Part shown: positions 24,173-36,000 of the stretch, in pieces | Layout: each line of letters begins with the position of its first letter | How positions within the stretch are numbered: the first letter of the stretch is position 1 | Assembly: GCF_001540865.1 (NCBI RefSeq) | Contig: NC_033642.1 | Span: 3,243,365 to 3,307,364, forward strand | Length of the DNA: 64,000 nucleotides | Origin: Ananas comosus | Taxonomy: Eukaryota; Streptophyta; Magnoliopsida; Poales; Bromeliaceae | Direction of reading: 5' to 3' | Notes under the pieces: model-generated | Told to the model about the DNA's origin: nothing | The model's database searches: none | The model's input: the letters and a program-made list of their open reading frames with translations, nothing else | Program-made: the position numbers and the translations under genes

Positions 24173-24690
24173 ATTCACTACAACAGAATTAGGTTATAGG
24201 GACACATATTTGGGACACTTTTATGTAAGTGTCCAATTTATGCCAAAACTTAAAAAAATCTACTAATGCCTAAATATAAAGTCCAATCCAACCAAAAATA
24301 AAAGATTACTCTACTCAACCCACCCCACCTAGCCAATTCTGTCTGATTACAAACAGAAAAGAAAAAGAAAAGAAAAATCGATTACCATTTTCCCTTCTCC
24401 CCTCACTCAATCAACTGAAATACTAGACGAAGATTCCTTCCTCTCGTCCTCCTCCGCCACCGCAGCCAACGAGATAGAGTTCCGGCGGCTGCTAAATGCT
24501 TAAATAAATATTGGTAAATTAGCAGCACTTTTTTAGGTTATAGCGGTACTCTTTAACTGTCACTATATACCTAGCGACCGCACATATAGCAACACTTTTT
24601 AAAAGTATCGGTAATTTAGCCAGCATCACTTTTTTTGATCTGTACCGACATTTAAAACTGTTGCTATAGACCGTTTTTGCTGTAGTGATT
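24173..24690. mobile_element. Non-autonomous CACTA (En/Spm) element with ATT target duplication
   Basis: The element (24176-24687, 512 bp) begins CACTACAACAGAATTAGG and ends ACCGTTTTTGCTGTAGTG, the inverse of CACTACAGCAAAAACGG. ATT is duplicated at 24173-24175 and 24688-24690; 3-bp duplications are typical of CACTA elements. Repeated subterminal motifs (TAGCAACACTTTTTAAAAG, GTTGCTATAGACCG) are present. There is no transposase. Confidence 0.9.
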
Positions 24691-25182
24691 TAAGATTAAA
24701 AGAGAAAAAATGGAAGATCTGATCTTCACTTTTGCATTGGTAGATCTACACCGCAATTAGATGATCGTGAAATTTGTTTTCTTTAAGCGGCACATGCGTT
24801 CGGCCTTTATAGATATCCACACGAGAGTGCTGATCTGATCAATGTACTCATCGAGGTGCTAACTCCTTTGCAGAGAAGGTCTTTTTTGCTATAGGATCTC
24901 TACTTGAAGAGAGAATAAGAGAGAGGAAGAAAAGGAAGAGAGGGATGAAGGTTAGGATTTTTCTCAAAAACTTATATATAATATAAAGATGGATATATTT
25001 CCTTCTATAACATATTATAACCATTAAGGATAAGAATAAATCTAGGATTAAGTTTATGTTATCGTTAATTGGTAAGATCGATTATACTTTAATTTAATTC
25101 GACTCAAACTCAATCCTAATTTTATCAAATCAAATTAATAATGCAATATTTATACATAAGTCCTCTCAGAACTTACTAAGTA

Positions 25183-28100
25183 TGTAACGATCTAGCCCAC
25201 TAGCAACAATAACTCGTTGGGCCCAAACTACCGGCCCAAATGCTTAAGCCTAGTTATTATTATTTGTCACGCCCCGGAACCGATACCAATTTGGGCCGGC
25301 CCGAGCACGTCAAACAGAGGCCGAACGGATAGAGTTTTCCCTGTCCGCCCAAGGCTCATCACATGTACATTTTCAGCCATAGAGAAAAGCACTAGCGGAA
25401 ACAAGCACAATTGGCTTACACGACGGTAAGCAGTGGCCATGAGTGAAAGAAAGAAAAACTAACATTCATTTTGTACTATGATTCACTTTAGATCATATAC
25501 ATACATCCAACTTGTACATTTTCGATTCTTTACATTTCATTACAATATTTCATCATTTCTTTCGTACATCACATTTACCTCAAAAGAGAGCTTTACATTC
25601 TTTTCTTTATATCATTAATCATCAAATATAAAAGATGAACATAGGGTGCTGTATTAGCAAAATGTAAACCGGACTCAACTCTGGTGGCCTCTGTACGGTG
25701 CGATACCTTTACCACGGTCGCTCGCCGGCTCGCTCGGTCCCGGCTCTGTGGAATAGTGGGGTGAGAACTACAACAAAGTTCCCAGTGGGTTCGACCCCAA
25801 TCTCACCGACTTTTCCACTAGGACTAACTCAGGCATAATAGAAAGGATAAGGAGAAATATAGTAACCAATCTATAACATGATGCTAATATGCCTGAATAA
25901 TAAAGCAAGGAGTATGCTTAACATAAAACTCATGCAGATTATGCAAGTTTCTTTTGTTCTTTCTCATTACTCTTTGTTCCTTGTTCTTTATTCTTTGTTC
26001 TTTAATCTCACGACTAACCCGGGGGTTTCGCCACATTAACTTGCCCATATTAAGTCCATCATCACGGGCCCTCAGCTGCCTCCCGCTAAGACCGTCCTCG
26101 GGTTTACTCCAACCTGTGATGTAAAACTCCGGAGCGCATCGCCCGAGGGGGAGCGACTGCTGTCGAGCACGGAACTCATAGCAAGTATGATCAATCCTTA
26201 ACTCTAAGGATATATAGTTCAATCATTGTTTTTACACTAACTCTAGTATTCTTTACATCACTTTATGTTGCTACTCTAGCAATCATGGTTCTTTACTCTT
26301 TGCATGTTCTTTATGCCAAACTTCGCATTAACTTTAACCATTATCATTTTTCTTTTCATCACATTGATTCTTTGATGCCACACACTAACTCTAGTGTCGA
26401 CTATATATTCTTGAATGCCACTCAATTTATGCTCATTGTGTCACTTTGTTCTTTTGCCTCACTTAGGTGCTCACATTTTATCTCATGCATACATATAGGG
26501 TTAAACATTCATAGGGGTTCTGAACCATCTCATTAGGCAAATTGTACTCACACATGCAACATTTACATAATTGTCATCACATTTTACCCTACAATGCATG
26601 CAACAACATATACATAAATGCTCAATTAAATGACACATTAGGCATAGAGGAAATTCCAACAAGTTTGGATAGCACCACCCACCTCGTAGGTTCTCAAAGG
26701 TGCTCCGACGATTTTCTTGGAATTTTTAGACTCCTTGTTCTTCACCTGCAGCAAAACGAAGCCAACTTAGGCCATTTTGCCCATAACTTTTTACAGACTT
26801 TTCGTAATGTTAATCCGAGCGCACCAACGCGTCGAAAATACTCCCAATTAGGTTTCTAAAGGGTCAATTTCCCTTTGAATCCCTTACAAGAAAAAGCCCC
26901 AATTTGGGTGCCCTAGCGCCATAGCATATATCAAACCTAGGGTTTGATCTCACTGGGAAGCAAAAGAAGCTTCAATCTACTCTAGGAAGTCCATTAAAAC
27001 TATTTTTTGCTTAACCCAAACCCTAGTTTGGATCCTACCATGAGAGGGGTAAAAGCTCACCTTCAAGCTCTACCTTCTCCACCACTCCATGGTTTTGATA
27101 TCAAAAGGAAGCAAAAGAAAGCTTCAAATACTCTGAAGGTTCTATAAAAACCACTCTTAGCTTAATCCAAACCCTAGTTTGGGTTCTACCATGATTAGGG
27201 TTCAAGCTTACCTCTAAGCTTGCTCCAAAGGGGAAGAAGAGGAGATAGCTTCACCCTTAGCTTCTTCTTCACCTTCTTTCTCCTTTTCTTCTTCTTCTTT
27301 TCTTTCCTTTTCTTTGTTTTCTTCTTCTCCTTTTTGTCTTCTAGAGAGAGAAAGAGAGAAAAGAGGGAGTGTGAGGGAGAGAATGAGAGAAATATCCCAA
27401 AACCCCTTACATTATAACCCATATATTGCACTTTTGCAAATAAACCCCTCAGCTTTCACTTTATTGAACTGCCCAAACTGGGCAGATTTCGGGTTCGGGA
27501 ACTGGTCTCCCCGACTTGGGATCGGTCCCAGAGAGCTCTCCTCGCGGGCAGCCAAGGCTACGCGCGACGCAACCGGTCTCTCCCCCAGAGGGACCGGTCT
27601 CTCCCCGCACGGACCGGTTCCCCGAGAGCTGAAAAACTGCAGTTTGCAGATTTTTGATTCTTTAGCTCTCGAAAATCTCCCACAATGCACTTTTGATCAT
27701 TTTAACACCTTCGGACTTTCTGAAGTGTACCATCCTCGCACTTTGGTCAATTTGACTAAAGTTCGATATTTATTTTCTGAATTTTCGGTATATTACATTA
27801 TTAGTGTTTAAATCTCTTATATACTCAATCACATCCCCATTTCTAAAAGATGTGGGATTATTGGGGTGTGACAGACTCCCCCTGTTGAGGCCCTGACGTC
27901 CTCGTCAGTCCAATCACACACATAGCCCAAGATTACCAGGCGATGTGAGACTCGTCTCACTAGCCTTGTCATTTAGATCCTGGCATAGCCAGTCACCTTA
28001 TCATTCAGACTCCGGCATAGCCTATCACCTTGTCTTTCAGATCCTAGCTCAGCCGAGACTTGCCACACATTTTCGGCAGGTGAACCGGCTTTGATATCAA

Positions 28101-28246
28101 ATGAGTACGCTAGCAACAATAACTCGTTGGACCCAAATCATTGGCCCAAAATGCTTAAGCCGAGTTATTATTACTAGTGCCTAAGTTTCTTATATATCCA
28201 ATCACATCACCATTCCTATCCGATGTGAAATTATTGGGATGAGACA
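25183..28246 (-). mobile_element. TRIM (miniature LTR element) split by a solo LTR
   Basis: Read on the minus strand: 5' LTR 28246-28102, a mutated primer-binding site (TTGATATCAAAGCC), about 215 bp of non-coding interior, polypurine tract CAACAGGGGGAGTC (27874-27887), then a 3' LTR starting TGTCACACCCCAATAATCCC and ending GATCGTTACA at 25183. The 3' LTR is interrupted by the solo LTR at 25265-27797. LTRs are about 150 bp, and the ancestral element would be about 530 bp. Related copies are at 35078, 36016 and 40313. Flanks AAGTA and AACTA are only an approximate duplication. Confidence 0.8.
25260..27802 (-). mobile_element. Solo LTR (family A, 2533 bp) with TTATT target duplication
   Basis: The LTR is 25265-27797. 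On the minus strand it starts TGTAATATACCGAAAATTC and ends GGTTCCGGGGCGTGACA. TTATT is duplicated at 25260-25264 and 27798-27802. It matches the 5' LTR of the gypsy element at 58835-61352, so it derives from that family. It carries an ACCGGT palindrome array (27490-27620) and the shared hairpin (25761-25790). It sits inside the 3' LTR of a TRIM. Confidence 0.93.
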
Positions 28247-28314
28247 AACTATTAGTAAGTCCTCTTTTGCAACACTTACACTTTAATACCACTAATTTAT
28301 AATAGGCTAAATTA

Positions 28315-28630
28315 TAAAAAACCCCTTATAAATACCTGCTTTTTCAAGCTGTTGCATTTAGCATTCTTCTATTAGGGTTCTATCACTATTTTGTCTATTT
28401 CTTATAATTTATACCGAAAATGTCCTTCAAAATGACAGAAACACATTAAAAATTTATTTTTATTTCTTATAAAAGAAATAAGGGCAATTGGGTTATTTTG
28501 TCCTCTCCATTAATGCAATGCCCCTTTGAAACCATTTCTAACATTTTAAGAGAGCAAAATATATATTTTTGAAAGTCAGAGAGGAAAAGTTAAAATGCGG
28601 GTATTTATAAAGGTTTTCTATATTTTAGTG
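28315..28630. mobile_element. MITE (about 315 bp)
   Basis: The left end GGCTAAATTATAAAAAACCC..TTATAAATACCTGC is inverted at the right end (GCGGGTATTTATAAAGGTTT..TATATTTTAGTG). It has an AT-rich interior and no ORF. Confidence 0.7.
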
Positions 28631-28639
28631 TTTGTAATA

Positions 28640-29465
28640 ATTAAAAATTAGTCCAATTATCAGTATATAGATAATTAGATCTTCTGGCAAGTCAAAAATT
28701 GCGATCTAGCTAATTGATTAGTTATAACCTCTTATATGTGTAACCTCATAGGTTATCTTCTATTTGGTACTGAGAAATATTGTTATCACCATCAACAATA
28801 TCACTGAAACTCTATTTAGTGGGTCAGAACAATTCCATTCAGCCGAGTCAAGAATTATCGATCATTTAGATAACTCTCATGAGTTCTCACAATCCACTAG
28901 TGACGCCTAGCAGTATTTAGTAGCATTCAAGTATAATGAAATACTAAACTTCTAGGTGTAGTTAATATGCGATACAGTCATTTTATCTTGAGTCCCGATT
29001 AGATGGAGACCATGAAATAGCTCGTCAAAACCCCATTGTCTATCATATGTCAAATTTATTCGACTCAAGTTTCTAATGTTAGAAACCCTTTTTGCTATTT
29101 ACTTTGCCCTATCCAAGATCTTGTAAACTCAGTCTCATAAATCATATAGGATTAACACCTATATCTACCGATTCCATATAGGTGCACACTCCATTCATCC
29201 AACGAATCTACTGTAGCTAACAATGCGAGGACCCAAATGGTTAGAGACCAAGTGTATATACAGTCAAACTACAACAACCTCATTGTAAATAGCTGAGGCA
29301 CCGCAGGTCAAAGGACTAGTCACACTACTACAATATTGAGTAAGTTACTAACGAGTGAGTAGACATCCAAGTGACTTCTCAAGTTGGTCACGCTCAGTAC
29401 CCTTATTCTCTAATAACCACCTGCACATTAGCTCAAGTGTCTCCACATTGTTGACTCAGGACTCA
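28640..29465 (-). mobile_element. Probable copia non-coding relic (left part)
   Basis: No ORF. The composition and the continuation at 31962-32250 (CTAGTTGGCTTCTAGGGCATAC) suggest one older LTR-retrotransposon non-coding region interrupted by the solo LTR at 29471-31956. The family assignment is an inference without protein support. Confidence 0.3.
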
Positions 29466-31961
29466 TCTACCGTAGCACATTGAACTTTAGCAAATTGCAA
29501 GGTTCGAGTGTTTGATTTGTGTTCTGAGCTTTTTCGGATTTTCTGGAGGGTTGTTGACCGTGTTTCGACCTATGACTCGCGTCTCGAGGAGCGAGGATGA
29601 GTACTTAGCACCAAAACCTCTAAATTGTAGGCTTTGAGCTGCTCTCGGTTGAGCTCTGCGAGGCAGAGTACCGGTACTGCATTGCCCGAGTACCGATACT
29701 GGAGCTGGTACCGGTACGGCATTGCGAGGGTATCGGTACCCTGTGCAATTTCTCGCTTGACCGAGGCTCGGGTTTGGCACGCTCGGTTGTAGGGTGCCGG
29801 TACTCCAGCTCGCGTACCGGTACGCAGTGCAGATGCAGTCTGCACGTTTTTGAGGGTTCTTTTTGAAATTATTACAACTCTATAAATAAACCCTCACCCC
29901 TTTGAGAGGTTTCCTGTGCTGGAAACCAGAGAAGGAAGGTGGTAAGCTCCTCCATCTCTTCTCTTTGATTTCTTCCTTCTCTTTTGTATGATTTTTGGTG
30001 GATTGATCTCTTTTTTCCTGTCCCCTTTGCTTGTGGTTGGTTCTTCCACCTTGGAGAAGCCTTGGAGAGGGAGATTGGAGCTTGTTTGAGGAAAGATTTT
30101 CACCCTTAGCTCATTCCTAACTTGGTTTAGAGCTTGTTGAGAGGTTGGTAACTTAAATCTCTCTTTTGGATAATGTTTTGGTGGATTTTTGTAAATGAAA
30201 CCTAAGTATGTGATATTAGGGTTTCTTTTGGGGCTTTTTGATTTATAGCCTTTGGGGCTAAATTAATAGGTGTAGAATCTTCTTCTAGGTTGGAATAGAG
30301 GTACTCTACCTCTCATTTGGAATTTGGAAGGATTTTCTACCATTCAAGGTGAATTTTGACCTCTTTATGGGTTGGTTAAAGATTAGCTTATGGGGTGTTC
30401 GTTTATTGCCCCTAACTCTCTTAGAATTTTTATTTGGGAGCTAGGAGACTAGTGGACAACCTCCTTCGTGCAAACGAAGGGGATACGAGGAGTTCTCGGT
30501 AGGTTTGACCTCACCGAAATGGGTGAACTCCCCCTATGTTATCTCTTATGGTTTAAAAATAAAAAATCATGCATATTCATGCTAGATAGAGTATAAATGA
30601 ATTTTAAAATGCTTAACATGCATATGTTATGTATCATGTTTTTGTAGCCTCTATGTAGTAGAGAGAAAAATGCATAATAGCTTGCATGTGAAGTGGCATC
30701 CTTGTTCTATGCTAGAGATCATGTTATCTTTTGTAAAATGACAAGTTTTTACATGCTTATGAACATAGAACATATACTTGACGTAGTCAACCACAATGTC
30801 ATAAGAGGCATTGGACTTAGTGAACGGTTAAACCTTTACACTATGACATAGAACTAGACCTTTGGGTTGCTAGTATATACCATGTTTGGGACATGACGGC
30901 CGTGTACTTGAGATGATGTTCATGCTTGCTTGCCATTTGTGCTCATTCGCACATGCTGGTCGCTCCCTACAAGCCGGCACTCCGGAGTTGGCCTATGCGA
31001 CATATGCTTGTCTGTGCGGTATTGTGTGCCCTACTAGGTCGCCGTGGAATAGTCATATTCATACGGGAAAATGCTGGACTATTTAGGGCCATTAGGCGGC
31101 ACAAACCGGACTATACTCGTGTAGGTCCTAGATTGGATTTGGAAAATGACAATTAAACAATTAAGTGACAATTACTATTTGATTGTAGGTATTGGTTGGA
31201 CATATTAGTATACTTGTTGGACATGCTTGGTGCATAGTAGTAGACTTGTTGGACATGCTTGGTGCATAGTAGTATAATTGTTAGACATGTTTAGAGCATA
31301 TTGGTATACTCCTTGGATATACTCATTCATGATAGAATATTAGTATTAACATATTGAACATCATGCTAATTAGAGGCATAGTGGTTAGTAAATTTAATAT
31401 TTGCTCATTATATATGTCGATTATTTCAGTTACTTGCTTATTTACTACTTTTGCCTCTATAACCTAGTGGTGTATTTCACTAATGTCGGCGGCTTACCCA
31501 CTGGGAACTATTGATTAATAGTTCTCATGCCCTCTATTTTGTTGTTTTTGTTTACAGAACCTTCCACTCCGGGAGAGGCTAGGGACCACGGCAAGGGTGT
31601 CACCTCTAGCTAGTTAGCGAGGAGCTTTACTTTAGGTGGTTTATCTCTCCTTTTGTTTCAGTTGGAAAGAGAGAGAGTTTTGTACCCTATGTGTAGAGAC
31701 CACCATTTTTGTATATTTAGTACCTTTGTATTTGGATCTTGGGATGTATCTACTTTATGGATTATGTTAGTTGTTTAGTTCTTTTATATTTCCACTTGTC
31801 ATTAGAATTTAGTTGTATTCATGCTCTGATATTCCTAATTGCTTGTTTACTTTTTACTTTATCTATCACTTTGTTGTAGACGCCTTATATGTTGTAGGCA
31901 TATGGCGGGTTTGGACATGCACCGGGCGGGCTTCCGTTTGGTCCCGGGGCGTAACATCTAC
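29466..31961 (+). mobile_element. Solo LTR (family B, 2486 bp) with TCTAC target duplication
   Basis: The LTR is 29471-31956, beginning CGTAGCACATTGAAC (TGTAACACACTGAAC in the sister copy) and ending GTCCCGGGGCGTAACA. TCTAC is duplicated exactly at 29466-29470 and 31957-31961. It is the same family as 14952-17475 but on the opposite strand. A TATA-like TCTATAAATAAACCC lies at about 29878, downstream of the palindrome array at 29655-29830. The hairpin is at 31501-31528. Confidence 0.92.
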
Positions 31962-32260
31962 CCTAAAGAAAAGCGACCTATGTACCAATCTCACCGTATC
32001 AACTACCGTCTCTGTAATGATCCATCGATGGGGAGCATTTAGAAATTAACCACCAATGACGCATGTCTCAAATTCTCAACTCTTAAAAATTCGTATCATC
32101 ATTTTATTAATTTTTTGGACGATTCATGGACACATACATTAGATGAATGAAAATAAAAATATAAATTCAATTATAATGTATAAAATTAAATACAAATTTA
32201 TATCCTAGAAATAATTCATGTGTCAGCCTAGTTGGCTTCTAGGGCATACATCTAATACGG
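31962..32260. other. Non-coding relic, continuation of the older element
   Basis: No ORF. It ends near TTCTAGGGCATACATC. It is best read as the right half of the element interrupted at 29466. Confidence 0.3.
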
Positions 32261-32980
32261 ACAAGGTGGAACGGTTAGAAGCAGAAGAAGGCCAGTAGGT
32301 GGCCATGGTTGGTGTGAGGGATGAGCTAGATGAGGAGGAGATTTAATGCATTCATACAACAAAAGATAAGGAGGAAGTAAGCCTGAAGTAGAGGCTGAGT
32401 CAAGCTAGCGTCTATCAGGGAGTCGTGCTGCATGGAACACGAGTTCCGTAAGGAGATTCTAGGGAACATCAGGAGGAGGCTTTTGGCCTACAAGGCCGGA
32501 AGTGCAGCCGAAACTGAATCGGCCAAGATACTAGAAGATGTTGAAGAAGTGTTTGACGAGTCTTTGATTAAGGAGGAGAAGGTAGAAGTACAAGGAGGAG
32601 AAGGTAGAAGGGCATGAGGCTTGCGTTCATTAGTAAACATTTACATGAAAAATTTTGGGATGATTTGATAACCTTGCTGAAAGAGTACCGACATTGTTTT
32701 CCTTAGAAGTTGTGGAACACCGACTTCCTATTAAAAATGGGTTTCGGCCATTTAAGTAGACAGCTAAAAGGTTCGACCCTAATATATTTCAGCAGATCAA
32801 GGCTGAGATTGAGAATTTGCTCAAGAAGGGGTTTATTCGTTCTTCCCGGTCTGCCGAATGGCTCTCCAATATTGTCTCATGAGGGAAAAAGAATGGAAAA
32901 TTACGTTATGTATTGATTTTTGGAATCTTAATACGGCCACTCTGAAGGAGAGTATCTGATGCCAATCGCATATATGTTAG
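32261..32980 (+). pseudogene. Ty3/gypsy pol relic (start of reverse transcriptase)
   Basis: From about 32620 a plus-strand reading with several stops and frame changes matches the run-up to a gypsy reverse transcriptase. Visible pieces are IKAEIENLLKKGFIR, SAEWLSNIVS, KKNGKLRYV and a DFRNLN-like remnant, ending with a degraded PMPIA-like segment near 32960. This spacing resembles the Tat/Athila group. The acidic segment at 32432-32617 may be upstream polyprotein. Catalytic YVDD is not present. Confidence 0.65.
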
Positions 32981-32999
32981 TATCCTTATCTTCAAACCT

Positions 33000-33905
33000 A
33001 GCTCATGCATCTGTATTTTCGGACACTATGAACATATTGGTTTTTTATTTATCTCATATTTTTAATACAACAATTTGAGTTTTATGTAGAAGAAATTATA
33101 ACTCAACAAGTGATATTATTTCAAATATAAGATAAAAAGTCAATAAATCCACGACACATAGATGTACAGGTGCACTAGGTGTACGCTATAATTCACCCTC
33201 TAATAGAAAAACAAAGGAAAAAAAAATGTATAAAGACCCCCAATTAATCTTCAGCAATTTTAGAAAGAGATTCTTGAATTTTTAATTTTGGCAATTAAAT
33301 CCCTAAACTTTATTAAACAATTTAATAGTCCTCTCTCCTCCAGTGAAGTTACTAATTGAACAGTTGTTTTGATCACATTTCTTGCACATAGTTTTCTATA
33401 ATTTTTAAACAGAAGTAAACCTAGTTTTTCTTTTCTAATTCTGATAGTTAAGAATTAGATTGAATAATAGGGTGAATCTTCTTCAATTTTTATGTTTTTT
33501 TTCATGTGTTAGAATAGAAGAAATAGATTTCTTCATATTTTAAATCTTTACAAGATTATATGCAATACAAGCTGTGGTCAAACGACAACCTATGAAAATG
33601 AGTGAATTAGACTACTAAGATAAAGCATAAGCTAATTATATTTTCGAAAGAAATAAAGGTAAAGCAAAACTAGAGAGTAAAAGAGATTCAAAAATAGTAT
33701 GCACGCGAGGATTTGCTCTGAGGTTCGGCCCTTTGCTTACGTCCTCGCCTACTCCCTATTCTCAAAACGTTTTCCCACCGCCAATGCTTTTTCTAAAAAC
33801 CACCAAGCTAACATCACTTCTCGTTACAAGTGAATTATTCTCTCAACGAGACTGTTAATTCCATAAGTACGTACAAAACACACTAATCACTCTAAAACAA
33901 AGCTC

Positions 33906-33968
<63 letters not shown>

Positions 33969-35072
33969 GGATTTAGGCAATATTTTGACAGAGTTTCTTA
34001 GCTCCTTTACCTAACTTTTAAGCCATAAAATCATCTATCTATAGCCATCTATAGTTTTTTTTATAAAAAAAATAAGTTTTTACTGTCATTTCAGCAAATC
34101 AATCTCGAAATCGGGAATGACTCAAGAAACTAGCTAGGTGCTCAGTTTGCCCCAACGGCCAATCGAAAGCTGCAGTCACAATGGCTCTGTGGGTGATTAG
34201 AGAGTTTCTGTTGTGAAACTGAGCTCAATTCACAAAACTGGGCACCTGATTCCGGTTCGGGCATTCGCTTTTCTGTAGCAGCAGTTGTTGAAATCCAAAA
34301 TAGAGCGTGCTTAGCAAAACATGGCTCGAGCAGCAAAACCAAGTGCAAAAGTTTGTGCGCTCGGTTTATTTCCGGCTGATCGGGTTTCTCTGTCAGCCTT
34401 AAAGCTGTCGGTCGACAGGATTAACACCTTTTCTAAAATCACATTATCTCACTCATCTAATTTTGGATTCACACAAGTCAAAAGACGTTGGAAAGCTAAG
34501 TCGACAAAAAAATTAAATGATAAATGTTTACATTAATTTGATGTATGTTCTTAATTATCAACTCAGTTCCAACTTTAAGACTTTTTTAAAAATAGTATAT
34601 GAATTATATTTGGTTTGTTCCAGCATGTACCAAGTTATTTGTACTAATTTAGTACAAGAGTGCTTAGGTGGAGAAATAAAATGTGAATATTTGGGTCCAA
34701 CTCTATTATAAATATTATTACGGAGCTATTTAAAAGTAAGCCTACACAAGTTTTGAGCTTTCGTAAAATGCTCCGAGTAGCTTTTAAGAAATATGCCTCT
34801 TTCATTTGATTGTCTTGAGGAGTTTAATCCGTTTTAAATCTATGTCGTATTAAAATTAAGCTTAAATGAAATATTAGATCAAAATCACTATAGTTTGTTA
34901 TCATCAAAACCTATACAAAGTGTGAGGATTGAGATTTTTATTGTGTAATTTGGTGCTTTTCTATGGTGTTGTACTGGTATTTTAATTTTGGACTTTATTG
35001 GTTTAATTTTAGAAAAAAAGGAGTTTATTTTAAAGGTGCATGGTGACCGGTACTATTCACATAAGTTAATAG
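33000..35072. other. Intergenic spacer without recognisable gene
   Basis: No ORF or RNA gene could be supported. It contains a (GA)n microsatellite (33909-33962) and AT-rich sequence. Short T-rich and A-rich runs dominate. Confidence 0.5.
33909..33962. repeat. (GA)n microsatellite
   Basis: About 26 uninterrupted GA units. Confidence 0.97.
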
Positions 35073-35077
35073 TAATC

Positions 35078-35528
35078 TGTGACATCCTAATAGTCTCACA
35101 TCGGATAGGAATATCATTGGGTTTATAAGAGGACTTCACCCTAGTAATAATAATTAGGCTTAAGCATTTTGGGCCGGTGGTTAGGCCCAACGAATTGTTA
35201 TTGCTAGCGGGTCGGGTCGTTACATTTGGTATCAGAGCTAGTTCACCAGTCGGAAATGTGAGATGAGTCTTGGCTGAGCCAAGGTCGATGATTGACGGGC
35301 TAAGTCAGGGTCGGAAGGCTAGAAAGATAAGTCTCACATCATCTGGTGATCTTGGGCACATCGTATAGAAATGGGGCTGTCATTGGGTTTATAAGAGGAC
35401 TCCACCTTAGTAATAATAACTGGGCTTAAGCATTTTGGGCCACCTTAGTAATAATAACTGGGCTTAAGCATTTTGGGCCGGTGGTTGGGCCCAACGAGTT
35501 GTTATTGCTAGCGGGTCGGGTCGTTACA
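35078..35528 (+). mobile_element. TRIM with two LTRs and primer-binding site (451 bp)
   Basis: LTR1 (35078-35224, 147 bp) starts TGTGACATCC and ends GGGTCGTTACA. TTTGGTATCAGAGC follows, an initiator-Met tRNA primer-binding site. The interior is about 130 bp and non-coding. LTR2 ends GGGTCGTTACA at 35528. It lacks its first bases and the polypurine tract, and carries an internal duplication of about 39 bp (CTTAGTAATAATAACTGGGC twice). Flanks TAATC and TAATT match at four of five bases. Confidence 0.85.
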
Positions 35529-36000
35529 TAATTTGTATTTTATTTTGAGGCTTTGGCTTGAGGTTGGCTTCGGATGTAAATCGGACTCCATTTCGAACGA
35601 CCCAATAGATCATTTTCGATGGTTCAGCTATGCCGGAGGTGATGACACTGACTGATTTTACGTTCGATGCATGGTTTTCGAAAAAATCTACTTTTATCGC
35701 ATATTGGCCTTTTTCTTCTCGATGTTTTGCTTTTCAGAATTCTTCGGTGCTCCTTTTGTGTGAAAATTCATGAGATGGTGTCACTAGGCTTTTTACATGC
35801 AATGGTGAGTTTTCAGTATGAAACTCTAAGGTTGGAGGGTGCACAAAGTGTTAAAATGGAACACCTTGCGAAGAGGCTATCATTTTATGGGTGAAATTTT
35901 ACAGTTTTGGCAAGTAGAGGGATCTAAATGAAAGTAGACTCAGAGAGAATTTTATGTCTCAAATTTCATACATTTTGGGTTTATCTTTGCAAAAGGGCAC
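35529..36000. other. Unassigned spacer between TRIM and MITE
   Basis: No gene. A 75-codon open frame at 35667 has no recognisable domain. The tone of the sequence (TCGGATGTAAATCGG, GGAGGTGATGACACTGAC) resembles LTR interior DNA, but no terminus is visible. Confidence 0.35.
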
